DNA of 64,000 bases from Thaumasiovibrio subtropicus (GTDB taxonomy: Bacteria; Pseudomonadota; Gammaproteobacteria; Enterobacterales; Vibrionaceae). Positions 53,693 to 62,537 of this stretch are shown here, one piece after another (the stretch's first letter is position 1; every line of letters starts with the position of its first letter). The position numbers and the translations under genes were made by a program. The notes under the pieces were generated by a model. The model was given only the letters and a program-made list of their open reading frames with translations, was not told where the DNA came from and ran no database searches. The DNA lies in the NCBI RefSeq assembly GCF_019703835.1, contig NZ_AP023055.1:1488001-1552000 (forward strand), read 5' to 3'.

Positions 53693-55357
53693 TTATTGTT
53701 CTGCCACTTTGAAACTCTCTGGAAACAGCTCAGCAAGTGTCGGAGCGGGCGTATATTCCAGAGGTAAGCTCACCCACTCTTCACGGGGTGGCACATCGTA
53801 CTTGTGCTCTAATCGCGTGATCTCTTGCTTTAATCGAGCGATTTCGGCTTGATAACGCGGATCGTTGATCGCGTTATACATTTCTGTCGGATCTTCGTCG
53901 ATGTCGTAGAACTCCCACTCATCCATGTCGTAGTAGAAGTGCATCAACTTATAGCGACGATCGCGGGTACCATAATGGCGGGTGACATCATGCATCGCCG
54001 GATATTCGTAGAAATGGTAGTAAAGCGACTGTCGCCACTGAGCCAGAGATTTACCACGCAGTAACGGCACCATGGATTCTCCTTGCATCTCGTCAGGCAC
54101 CTCAATGCCCGCGAACTCAAGGAAGGTCGGCGCGTAATCGATGTTCTGCACTAGGTGTTCGATGACAGTACCCGGCTTGATCTGCGCGGGATACTGCATG
54201 AGAAGCGGAGCACGGAAAGACTCTTCATACATAAACCGCTTATCAAACCAACCATGCTCGCCCATGTAAAAGCCTTGGTCTGAGGTGTACACCACGATGG
54301 TATCTTCGGCTAAGCCATTGGCTTCCAAATAGTCCAGCACCGCCCCGACACTTTCATCAACGGAAATGATGGTCGCCAAGTAATCTTGCACGTAGCGTTG
54401 ATATTTCCAGATGGCGATCTCTTCATCGCTCATCGAGGCCTCATGGGCATTAAACCAATCATTCCGCTCTTGGTAAGCGAGATCCCACGCCTTGCGCTGT
54501 TCAGGCGTCAGTCGGGCTAGCAAAAATGGCCAGATATCCTCACGCCAAGTCTGTTCGCCCACCCCGGTTGTCATTTTCAGGTCATGGCCTTCTTGCGCAT
54601 CACGATAGATGTTCATGGTCTGCATCGCGGCCGCCGCACGCCCTTCATAAGTATCGAAATAATTGTCCGGCACGGGGAAGGTGACGTCTTCAAACTTGCG
54701 GGTGTGCTGTGGAGCTGGCATCCAATTTCGATGCGGGGCTTTATGGTGTAGCAACAACGCAAACGGCTGGTCGCGCTCTTTGCATGTGTCGAGCCAACGC
54801 AATGACTTTTCGGTGATCAACTCTGTGGTGTAGCCGTGCTCACGCTTTACACCGTCGGCGGTAATGAAATCAGGATTGTAGTACTCACCTTGGTCGTTGA
54901 GAATTTCCCAATGGTCAAAGTCAATTCCATCTGGGGTCAAATTGATGTGCCATTTACCGATACAAGCCGTCGCATAACCATGCTGCTTTAACAGGCGCGG
55001 CCAAGTGGTTTGATGTCCGTTAAACAACTGACCATTGTGATTGAAGCCATTCTTGTGGCCAAACTTGCCAGTCAACATCGCCGCGCGCGAAGGGCCGCAC
55101 AATGAATTAGTGACAAAAGATTGATCAAAGCGCGCCCCATTTTTTGCAATACGGTCAATGTTGGGTGTGGGGGCTAAATGGGCAATATCGCTTTGATAAG
55201 CACTGACGGCACGCACGGCGTGATCATCAGACATGATGTAGATAATATTGGGGCGTTTAGTCCCCTTAACAGTCGAATGTTGTTGTGGCATAGCCAAATC
55301 TCGAAGCGGGAATCGAAAGGAAAGTAAGCTATCGCTCTGCGACGTCATTGTTGTCAC
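53693..55357 (-). CDS. S1-family sulfatase without signal peptide, Cys type
   Basis: 554 residues with a GTG start at 55357; later ATGs (55348 or 55291) would give 551 or 532 residues. None of these gives a hydrophobic signal segment, so the enzyme appears cytoplasmic, unlike the other four. Metal DD is at about 44-45; the formylglycine motif is CGPSRAAMLTGKFGHKNGFN with Cys87. Its layout resembles the secreted sulfatase at 16088. It ends a run that encodes a cytoplasmic GH3 and a sugar ABC transporter, so it probably removes sulfate from imported oligosaccharides (inference). Confidence 0.9.
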   Translation of the reverse strand: MTTMTSQSDSLLSFRFPLRDLAMPQQHSTVKGTKRPNIIYIMSDDHAVRAVSAYQSDIAHLAPTPNIDRIAKNGARFDQSFVTNSLCGPSRAAMLTGKFGHKNGFNHNGQLFNGHQTTWPRLLKQHGYATACIGKWHINLTPDGIDFDHWEILNDQGEYYNPDFITADGVKREHGYTTELITEKSLRWLDTCKERDQPFALLLHHKAPHRNWMPAPQHTRKFEDVTFPVPDNYFDTYEGRAAAAMQTMNIYRDAQEGHDLKMTTGVGEQTWREDIWPFLLARLTPEQRKAWDLAYQERNDWFNAHEASMSDEEIAIWKYQRYVQDYLATIISVDESVGAVLDYLEANGLAEDTIVVYTSDQGFYMGEHGWFDKRFMYEESFRAPLLMQYPAQIKPGTVIEHLVQNIDYAPTFLEFAGIEVPDEMQGESMVPLLRGKSLAQWRQSLYYHFYEYPAMHDVTRHYGTRDRRYKLMHFYYDMDEWEFYDIDEDPTEMYNAINDPRYQAEIARLKQEITRLEHKYDVPPREEWVSLPLEYTPAPTLAELFPESFKVAEQ

Positions 55358-55418
55358 CGCAGAGCGCGTTAGGTTGTTAAACCGATGAATAAGCCGTTAA
55401 GGCGTTAAACAAAGGCAC

Positions 55419-57596
55419 TTAAGCGTTTAGGAAGAACCGGGCGTTCAGTGATGCGTTGCTATCGCCACCCACGAACACTGTGATTTCTGAGCTCTCCAAC
55501 GCGACCGTTTTTTCAGCGCCAAAGAAGGCAAACTGCTGCGCCGGAATCTCTAGTGACACGTGACGAGACTCGCCCGCCGCTAAATGGACACGCTGGAACG
55601 CACGTAACTCACGCTGGGGGCGGGTCGTTGACGCGACGTGCTGACGGCTGTAACACTGCACCACTTCTGTCGCTGCTTGCTCGCCGTTATTGGTGAGCGT
55701 CACCTCAACCCACAAGGTCTCATCGCTTTGCAATGTCGTCCGATCGAGCTTGAGATCTTGATAGTCGAAAGCGCCATAGCTCAAGCCAAAACCAAACGGA
55801 TAAAGCGGTGTATCACGTTGATCTTTATAAGGTTGATAATCTTGGAAATCCCGCATCTTACCGAGTGGCTTACGCGCATAGTAAATAGGCACTTGTCCAG
55901 TGGAGCGCGGAACGCTTATCGGCAACTTGCCAGACGGAGATACCGCACCAAACAGCAACCGTGCTGCGGCATGCCCTGTTTCCGTGCCTGACTGCCACGC
56001 ATAAAGCAGCGCATTGGCATAACGCTCTGTGGCAGGCGATGGCAAAGGACGCCCGGTACACTGCACCACGACCAGTGGTTTACCCGTCTCAGCGACTGCC
56101 TCAATCATGGCTTCTTGACCTGCAGGCAGTGTCAGTTCGGCAACATTCCGCGCCTCACCCGTACGACGGTGGCTCTCACCACTACAGAAGATAACGAGGT
56201 CAGCGCGATGCGCACACTCCACCATTTCATCGGCAAACGCGGCCTCTTCAGTGATCACCGTGACATTGATCTCATTTGCCTCCACATACGCTTGAATCCC
56301 TGCATACAGACTCGTGACATCTTCGGTTTTGCCATCAAGGCACCATGACCCAAGGTGCTGACGCTGGGAGTGCGCGTGCGGGCCAATGACGGCAATCGTC
56401 ATCGGCTGCTCGGTCGTTTTAATAGGCAGTAGATGGTCGTTTTTGAGCAGCACCATACTTTGCTCAGCCAACGTGCGGGCTTCGTCCAAATGCGAGGCCT
56501 GACGCATCACAGAAAGGTGCGCCTCTTCATCGACATACGGACGTTCAAACAGTCCAGCTCGGAACTTGGTAAGCAATACACGTGACACCGCCTCATCGAG
56601 CACCGCCTGATCTAACGCACCTTCCGCGATTAAGGCTTCAAGGTGCCCCTCATAGGCCTCATTGGTCATCGCCATATCAACGCCTGCTTCAATCGCTCGC
56701 TTGGCTGCCCCTTTCGCATCGGCTGCCACACCGAAATAGGCCAAATCGGAAATGGAGCCCCAATCACTCACGACCATGCCATCAAAACCGTGCTGAGTTT
56801 TCAGCCAGTCTTTGATCAATGCTTGGCTGCCCGATACAGGTGTGCCGCCTAAATCATTAAAGCCTGACATCAAGGTCCCCACACCTGCTTCCACCGCCGC
56901 TTTAAAGGGCGGCAGATAGACATTGTGTAAGCTGTTTTCAGAAATTTCCGTGGTATCGTAATCGCGTCCCCCTTCAGAGGCGCCGTAGCCGACAAAGTGC
57001 TTCGCACAAGCAACCAGCGTGTCGGCATTCCCCATATCGTCGCCTTGGAAGCCTTTGACCACCGCTTTGGCCATCTCACTTAAAACCAAGGGATCTTCGC
57101 CACCACTCTCAATCACGCGACCCCAACGCGGATCGCGCACCACATCCAACATAGGTGCAAACGTCCAGTGAATCCCTAACGACGCCGCTTCTTTAGCCAC
57201 GCATCGATACGCCTTCTCAATTTGCGCTGGGTTGAAAGACGCCGCTTGCGCTAATGGAATGGGTAACACTGTCTGCTGCCCATAAATTACATCGCGAGCA
57301 ACAATCACCGGGATCCCCAAACGGCTCTCTTCCACGGCAGCACGCTGAATCTCATTGAGCTGCTTAGGTGACACGGTTTCACCGGGCGCATTACCCGCCC
57401 ATGCGGTATCGGCTAAGATACGCGATCCCAAGCGACCTTCGCGCACAGCATTGAGATAGTTATCACGGTGAACCCCATACTCCAACATTGGACTTTGGCA
57501 AAGCTGGCCTACTTTTTCGCTGAGCGTCATTTGGCTCAGTAAGTCGGCAACGCGGATGTCGGGAGATTGGGTCGCATCTTTATAGATAGGTTTCAT
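55419..57596 (-). CDS. Cytoplasmic GH3 beta-glycosidase
   Basis: 725 residues with no signal peptide. The GH3 N-terminal barrel has DPRWGRVIESGGEDP, KHFVGYGASEGGRDY and the nucleophile in GFDGMVVSDWGSI (Asp278). The C-terminal domain and FnIII end follow (RQHVASTTRPQRELRAFQRV). It is about the usual length for BglX-type beta-glucosidases. Sitting between a sugar ABC transporter and a cytoplasmic sulfatase, it likely cleaves imported oligosaccharides. Confidence 0.9.
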   Translation of the reverse strand: MKPIYKDATQSPDIRVADLLSQMTLSEKVGQLCQSPMLEYGVHRDNYLNAVREGRLGSRILADTAWAGNAPGETVSPKQLNEIQRAAVEESRLGIPVIVARDVIYGQQTVLPIPLAQAASFNPAQIEKAYRCVAKEAASLGIHWTFAPMLDVVRDPRWGRVIESGGEDPLVLSEMAKAVVKGFQGDDMGNADTLVACAKHFVGYGASEGGRDYDTTEISENSLHNVYLPPFKAAVEAGVGTLMSGFNDLGGTPVSGSQALIKDWLKTQHGFDGMVVSDWGSISDLAYFGVAADAKGAAKRAIEAGVDMAMTNEAYEGHLEALIAEGALDQAVLDEAVSRVLLTKFRAGLFERPYVDEEAHLSVMRQASHLDEARTLAEQSMVLLKNDHLLPIKTTEQPMTIAVIGPHAHSQRQHLGSWCLDGKTEDVTSLYAGIQAYVEANEINVTVITEEAAFADEMVECAHRADLVIFCSGESHRRTGEARNVAELTLPAGQEAMIEAVAETGKPLVVVQCTGRPLPSPATERYANALLYAWQSGTETGHAAARLLFGAVSPSGKLPISVPRSTGQVPIYYARKPLGKMRDFQDYQPYKDQRDTPLYPFGFGLSYGAFDYQDLKLDRTTLQSDETLWVEVTLTNNGEQAATEVVQCYSRQHVASTTRPQRELRAFQRVHLAAGESRHVSLEIPAQQFAFFGAEKTVALESSEITVFVGGDSNASLNARFFLNA

Positions 57597-57618
57597 TCGT
57601 CGCTCCTAAGAGTCGATC

Positions 57619-57642
57619 TTTACGCCCATCTCTGGGCGTAAA
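57619..57642. other. Hairpin between the transporter genes and the GH3 gene
   Basis: TTTACGCCC, loop ATCTCT, GGGCGTAAA, a perfect 9-bp stem in the 107-bp gap. There is no T run, so it may act as an mRNA processing or stability element rather than a terminator. Confidence 0.5.
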
Positions 57643-57703
57643 GGCTGAAGAAAAAACGCCGCCGAAAGCAAGAATGACGGCTAAAAGTGGTAAAACAACT
57701 CGG

Positions 57704-58183
57704 TTACAACTGGGCAAGTTTATGGTCTGGAAACGCATGGACGAGAAAATCTCGCATCTCTTCTTCCACTGCCGTATCGCCTTGCTCAGCCGCTTTATTC
57801 ATTAATAGATGCGCCACTTCTGGTACATATCGCACATCCAACTGCACATAGACATCAATAAACTCATACAAGGTGTCTGCATCTAACTGAGGTAACAAAC
57901 GCTCAGGAGCATCCATCGCCTCGTAATAGAAGCGCGGTCGGACGCCAAACGCCGTATTATCCCAAGCTTCAATTACTTGCTGATAGCCACCTAAGTAGGG
58001 CTCCTCAATACGAAGCTCCAGTTTATTCATGCCTTTTAGCGCTTCGACATAAGCACCTTGCGCTTCTTGAGCGACCGCATAGTCAAAATAGCTCTTAGTA
58101 AGAAAATAGGTTTTGCCCCATGCGCTCCAATAAGCAATTACCACGACCAATAGCAGTAAGGCGATTTTTTTAACATTGCTCAT
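57704..58183 (-). CDS. Membrane-anchored helical protein in the sugar ABC operon
   Basis: 159 residues from ATG 58183, overlapping the permease stop in a TGATG. One N-terminal helix (KKIALLLLVVVIAYWSAWG) anchors a periplasmic helical region (YFDYAVAQEAQGAYVEALKG ... FIDVYVQLDVRYVPEVAHLL) reminiscent of TPR-like repeats. I recognise no family. Tight coupling to the permease genes suggests a part in uptake, perhaps as an accessory to the binding protein. Confidence 0.7.
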   Translation of the reverse strand: MSNVKKIALLLLVVVIAYWSAWGKTYFLTKSYFDYAVAQEAQGAYVEALKGMNKLELRIEEPYLGGYQQVIEAWDNTAFGVRPRFYYEAMDAPERLLPQLDADTLYEFIDVYVQLDVRYVPEVAHLLMNKAAEQGDTAVEEEMRDFLVHAFPDHKLAQL

Positions 58184-59004
58184 CACTTCACTCCCACACC
58201 GGTAAAGGCTTTAATAAAGTTCTTCTGCATGAAGAAGAACACAAACACCACAGGCACGGCGATCATGGTTGTCATCGCCCACACTTGCTCCAAGTTACCA
58301 GCGGGAATATCTTGCTGGAACTTAAACAACGCCATTTGCAGTGTCAGCATCGAGTCATCACGGATATATAGCAGTGGCCCCATAAAGTCATTCCATGCCC
58401 CCATAAAGGTCAGGATACCCACCGTCGCCATCGCTGGGCGCATCATAGGCAATACCACTTTAAAGAAGATACGGATCTCACTGGCACCATCGATGCGCGC
58501 AGCTTCAAGGTAAGCTTCATCGACTTGGGTCATAAATTGGTACAGCAAGAAGATGTTATAGGCACTGATTGCACCCGGAATGATGAGCACACGATAGGTG
58601 TTCACCCAGCCCCATTCGTACATCATCATGTAGACCGGAATGGTAAACAGGATCGCTGGCACCATCATGGAAGACAGGATCAAACGCAACCAAACCTGAC
58701 GGCCCGGCATCTTGGTTTTTGCAATCGCAAACGCCACCATGGCAGACAAAATGCAGTTCAAGAAGGTGACAGAGAGAGAAACGAAAATCGTATTGAAGAA
58801 GATACGACCGAGGTTAATGCTATCAAAAACCTCAATGTAGCCTTTCGCCGACCACACGCTAGGAAGCGAGTTTGGCGAGTGCATGATTTCTGCACCCGGC
58901 TTAAATGAGTTAATGATCATGAAAAAGAAGGGATACAACACGATCGCACTGGCCATCAAAAGACCGAAGTAGATCAGCGCTTTGCCTTTATTAAACTTGT
59001 TCAT
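58183..59004 (-). CDS. CUT1-type sugar ABC permease (MalG-like)
   Basis: 273 residues, six hydrophobic helices, with the EAA loop (EAARIDGASEIRIFFKVVLPMM, about 185-206) that contacts the ATPase. The pair with the next permease makes the membrane channel. No ATPase gene is in the window, so a shared MalK/MsmX-type ATPase is likely used. Its stop overlaps the small-protein start. Confidence 0.92.
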   Translation of the reverse strand: MNKFNKGKALIYFGLLMASAIVLYPFFFMIINSFKPGAEIMHSPNSLPSVWSAKGYIEVFDSINLGRIFFNTIFVSLSVTFLNCILSAMVAFAIAKTKMPGRQVWLRLILSSMMVPAILFTIPVYMMMYEWGWVNTYRVLIIPGAISAYNIFLLYQFMTQVDEAYLEAARIDGASEIRIFFKVVLPMMRPAMATVGILTFMGAWNDFMGPLLYIRDDSMLTLQMALFKFQQDIPAGNLEQVWAMTTMIAVPVVFVFFFMQKNFIKAFTGVGVK

Positions 59005-59882
59005 CAGTCTTCCTTACCTTTGGTCAATTTGAGCTGCAACATGGTGAGAATAAAGATCAGAATCGCCAGCAGTAGGCCAATGGTTGACGCTTCGCCCATA
59101 CGCATCTGTTCAAAACCCGTTTGGTAAAGGTGAAGCACAGGCGTTAACGCCGCATTGTGCGGGCCACCTTTCAAATCGAAGTTCATGAAGACTTCAGTAA
59201 ACATCTGCAAGCCGTTAATAACGTTGATGGTCAAGACAAAAACAATCTGCGGCTTGATCAGCGGCAAAATGATCTTCGTGACTTTACGCCACCAGCCCGC
59301 ACCATCGATATCTGCCGCTTCAAGCAATGAGCGGTTAATACTCGCAATACCACCTAAGAAGATGATCATCTGTACACCGAACCATTTCCACGCACTGAAC
59401 ACCGCGAGCACTGGCATAGGTAGCCACTGCTCAAACTTCCAGAAAATGGGGGCTTCCAACATGTCCATACTCATCATCGCCGATTGAATAGGACCGGTTG
59501 GGGCTGCCACAAAATCAAAAATAATCATGGCAACAGTCACGGACGTCACAACAGGAATAAATAGGACCGTACGGAAGAGACTCGAAAGAAATGTTATTTC
59601 GTTTAACATTAATGCAGCAAGCAGCGCACAAACAAAACTCAAGCTAATAAAAATTAACTGGTTGTAAAAGACGTTAAAGATAGAACGCCAAAAATAAGGA
59701 TCTGCAACCCCATTAATCCAGTTAGTTAATCCAACAAAACGGGTATTCTCTGGATTCAAAATATTAATATCGAGAAAACTATTTTGTAACGATAAAAAGA
59801 ATGGGTAAAGCATAAAGATGAGAAAGTATGCCACCCATGGCAACATAAATAGGTACGATACCCAATAACGTCTTATATTCAT
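59004..59882 (-). CDS. CUT1-type sugar ABC permease (MalF-like)
   Basis: 292 residues, six helices, EAA loop EAADIDGAGWWRKVTKIILP (about 188-207). It lies downstream of the binding-protein gene and overlaps the next permease at a single base. Together they import oligosaccharides across the inner membrane. Confidence 0.92.
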   Translation of the reverse strand: MNIRRYWVSYLFMLPWVAYFLIFMLYPFFLSLQNSFLDINILNPENTRFVGLTNWINGVADPYFWRSIFNVFYNQLIFISLSFVCALLAALMLNEITFLSSLFRTVLFIPVVTSVTVAMIIFDFVAAPTGPIQSAMMSMDMLEAPIFWKFEQWLPMPVLAVFSAWKWFGVQMIIFLGGIASINRSLLEAADIDGAGWWRKVTKIILPLIKPQIVFVLTINVINGLQMFTEVFMNFDLKGGPHNAALTPVLHLYQTGFEQMRMGEASTIGLLLAILIFILTMLQLKLTKGKED

Positions 59883-59967
59883 TGTGTTGTTCCACTAAAA
59901 CTTGAAATTTGTCATGGCGGTATAGGCAGTAAAGAGGCGTATACCGCACATAAAATCGGGTGTTGTT

Positions 59968-61212
59968 TTAATTTCTCATGATTTGTTTCGCTTCCTCAGC
60001 GGCAGCATTCACCGCCTCTTGAGGTGTCATTCTTCCCATTACAACCGCTTGGGAGTAGTAACTAAGAATGATGGATGACACTTCACCGACCGCCGCCGAC
60101 GACTCATTCATCACCGCATGTTCAAGTTGCTTAACAAAAGGGCGAATCTCAGGTTGTTGAAAGTATTCATGGGCTTGCAAAGAGACCAATGTCGGTAAGC
60201 TTTGCAACGCTTTCAACGCCTTTAAGTTGAACGACTCCTCCATTAACATTTCTATCAGTTGCCAACTACGTTGCTCGATATGACGGGTGTTTTTAAAGAC
60301 CATCAGCGCGCGACCATCGAGGTTTGAGTAGGCGATATCCCCCTTCTCACGCACAGGCAGTGGTGCAATGCCAACATCTTCACCAATCACCATAGGACGA
60401 TCGGCGGCATCTTGTAGGTTCGCGTTCCAAGACACACCGTATTGTGGCCACATACCAATAGTACGAGAGAAGAAATTCTGCTCCATGGTCAGCGGCGCAA
60501 AGCGTTGCACTTGCTTCATGGTATCAAAGAACGCCACCATGCCCGCTTCTTCTTGATCAAAGACGGGATGCGTGCCCCAGCGATTCAGCAGTTGATATTC
60601 GCCATCATTAAAGTTGTAGTATAGCGGCGCTAGCATGTTCCAATACCAACCCCCTGTGGCCAAGGCATCGTTCCATAGTGCGATACCATGGACGCGTGAG
60701 CCATTGCTACGGGCAGGCAATGCGCTGATTTTCTCTGCGGCTACCAACAACTCATCCCACGTTTCAGGCGGCGTATTCGGATCTAACCCTGCTTCTTCAA
60801 ACAGCGCTTTGTTGTAGATCATCATCTGTGTTGTTGCGAGCCAAGGGATGAAGTAATGACGACCAAAGTTTTGTGCCATAAACTGCGGCGCAATCTTTTC
60901 TTGCAGCGCCTCAAAGCCCTCAAAGTCATCCAAATAAGAAAGGCGTCCGAGTCTGGCGTAACGCGGCACCATATAGCCAAAAATACCGGCATACACGTTC
61001 GGATAGTCACCTGCGGCCATGCGGGTTTCTAGGTTGCCGTCATTGGTGACGACCAGTTCCACATCGGGATAGCGACGTTCAAACTCTGGTTTTATCCATT
61101 CATTGGCAAACGCCATCTGATCGCCGGATGAAACCATAAACTCAAGTTTATCTTTTGCAATTGCTGTTGAACTAACGGCAACCAAGAATAATACAATCCA
61201 CTTCAATATCAT
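59968..61212 (-). CDS. Sugar ABC transporter solute-binding protein, family 1
   Basis: 414 residues. The signal peptide MILKWIVLFLVAVSSTAIA has no lipobox, so it is a soluble periplasmic protein. It has the family-1 (UgpB/MalE-like) features: ERRYPDVELVVTNDGNLETR, IPWLATTQMMIYNKALFEEA, GLDPNTPPETWDELLVAAEK. It delivers the oligosaccharide to the two CUT1 permeases encoded 86 bp downstream. A 129-bp gap separates it from the LacI gene. Confidence 0.92.
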   Translation of the reverse strand: MILKWIVLFLVAVSSTAIAKDKLEFMVSSGDQMAFANEWIKPEFERRYPDVELVVTNDGNLETRMAAGDYPNVYAGIFGYMVPRYARLGRLSYLDDFEGFEALQEKIAPQFMAQNFGRHYFIPWLATTQMMIYNKALFEEAGLDPNTPPETWDELLVAAEKISALPARSNGSRVHGIALWNDALATGGWYWNMLAPLYYNFNDGEYQLLNRWGTHPVFDQEEAGMVAFFDTMKQVQRFAPLTMEQNFFSRTIGMWPQYGVSWNANLQDAADRPMVIGEDVGIAPLPVREKGDIAYSNLDGRALMVFKNTRHIEQRSWQLIEMLMEESFNLKALKALQSLPTLVSLQAHEYFQQPEIRPFVKQLEHAVMNESSAAVGEVSSIILSYYSQAVVMGRMTPQEAVNAAAEEAKQIMRN

Positions 61213-61341
61213 CTCGTTATCCTTGAAATAAGCCAGGGCACGAAGCCAAATACATTAACTACTCATGTATTGGGATAATTAGCCACACCTTTCGATGTGG
61301 CAAAAATAAGAGATGGTCAGAAAACGAATTAATGTCGCGTT

Positions 61342-62334
61342 TTAAAAACTCTCGCGCTCTACCAAATGCGTTGGCAAAATGGTAACAGGTTCAATCTCAG
61401 TTTTAGATTCACCATTCATTGCGTTAAACAATATTTCGACTGCTTTTGCACCCATTTCAAATTTCTGGTGGGTCACAGTACTTAATGGTGGAATCGTTCT
61501 TTCAGATTCGCGAATATTATCGAAGCCAATCACTTTTAACTGCTCAGGCACTTTAATATTGTTTTCTAATGCCGCGCGTAGAATACCAAGCGCCATTTCA
61601 TCGTTTGCTGAGAATATCGCGTTTGGTACGTTACCTGCCGCGATCATCGTCTTCATTTTCTGGTACGCATCGTCTTCTGTGAAATCAGAACGGACAATTA
61701 AGTCATTGTTAAATTTCACATTGTAGAAGCCAAGTGCGGCGATATAACCTTCCAGACGTTTCTGGTTGTCGTAAGAGTCTTCCGGACCACCGAAGAAGTA
61801 AACCTCTTCACACCCCATGCCAATCAACTTCTTGGTCGCCGCAAATGCGCCGCCGAAGTTATCAATGAGAATGTTGTAAATGTTGTCGGCCTTAATCTCG
61901 CGGTCAAGCACCACAATAGGGACATCACTCGATGCCACAGTACGCAAAAACTCATCGTCAAAGGCGTTACTCAAGATGATTGCCCCATCAATCATCTGAT
62001 CTTTCATGTAGCGGTGTGCGGTAGAATCTGCCCCACCAAACAAACTGCATGCGATCAAGTCATAACCCATTTCGTGAACTTTACGCTCAATACCTTGCAC
62101 CAACTCACTGTAGATAGGACCAAACCAAGAGTTGAAGAAGATACCAATTGCACCCACGTTTTTCTGACGTAGACGCTTTGCGTTACTGTTGGCTGAATAG
62201 TTCAGCCGCTTGGCAACTTCGAGAACATGCTTACGCGTTTTCTCGCTGATGCGGTCGCTATTGTTGATTGCATAGGAGACGGTCGAAATCGACACATTGG
62301 CTTCCCTTGCAACATCTTTGATAGTAGGCCTCAT
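61342..62334 (-). CDS. LacI/GalR-family transcriptional regulator
   Basis: 330 residues. The N-terminal HTH is TIKDVAREANVSISTVSYAI (about 4-23), followed by the hinge (SNAKRLRQKNVGAIGIFF) and a periplasmic-binding-like effector domain. LacI proteins bind palindromes centred on CG; the AAACGTTT element at 62433 lies about 100 bp upstream of this gene and recurs before five sulfatase-pathway units. I infer that this protein is the regulator of that set. The inducer would be an oligosaccharide or phosphorylated product. Confidence 0.92.
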   Translation of the reverse strand: MRPTIKDVAREANVSISTVSYAINNSDRISEKTRKHVLEVAKRLNYSANSNAKRLRQKNVGAIGIFFNSWFGPIYSELVQGIERKVHEMGYDLIACSLFGGADSTAHRYMKDQMIDGAIILSNAFDDEFLRTVASSDVPIVVLDREIKADNIYNILIDNFGGAFAATKKLIGMGCEEVYFFGGPEDSYDNQKRLEGYIAALGFYNVKFNNDLIVRSDFTEDDAYQKMKTMIAAGNVPNAIFSANDEMALGILRAALENNIKVPEQLKVIGFDNIRESERTIPPLSTVTHQKFEMGAKAVEILFNAMNGESKTEIEPVTILPTHLVERESF

Positions 62335-62432
62335 GAAACTACATATCCCTCAATTTCTTATTAATTCCACTGCATTCCCTGCAATTACGTAAAAACAGGA
62401 AATCATTGCGGGTCAGTATAGAGGATTAGGTA

Positions 62433-62440
62433 AAACGTTT
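62433..62440. promoter_or_regulatory. AAACGTTT operator upstream of the LacI gene
   Basis: An 8-bp palindrome within GATAGAAACGTTTTACC on the minus strand. A TATACT further downstream could be the -10, which would put the site near -35. It is consistent with autoregulation. Confidence 0.55.
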
Positions 62441-62500
62441 CTATCTCATCGTCAGACAAGAATCTGACAGACCCCACAAATCACGCCACTTGCCGGAAGA

Positions 62501-62531
62501 CTGCACGCTTGCGATGTTCACAAGCGTGCAG
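62501..62531 (-). terminator. Terminator-like hairpin after the phosphorylase gene
   Basis: CTGCACGCTTG / CAAGCGTGCAG, a perfect 11-bp stem with a 9-base loop, 7 bp beyond the phosphorylase stop. T run is weak. Confidence 0.65.
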
Positions 62532-62537
62532 AGTTAC

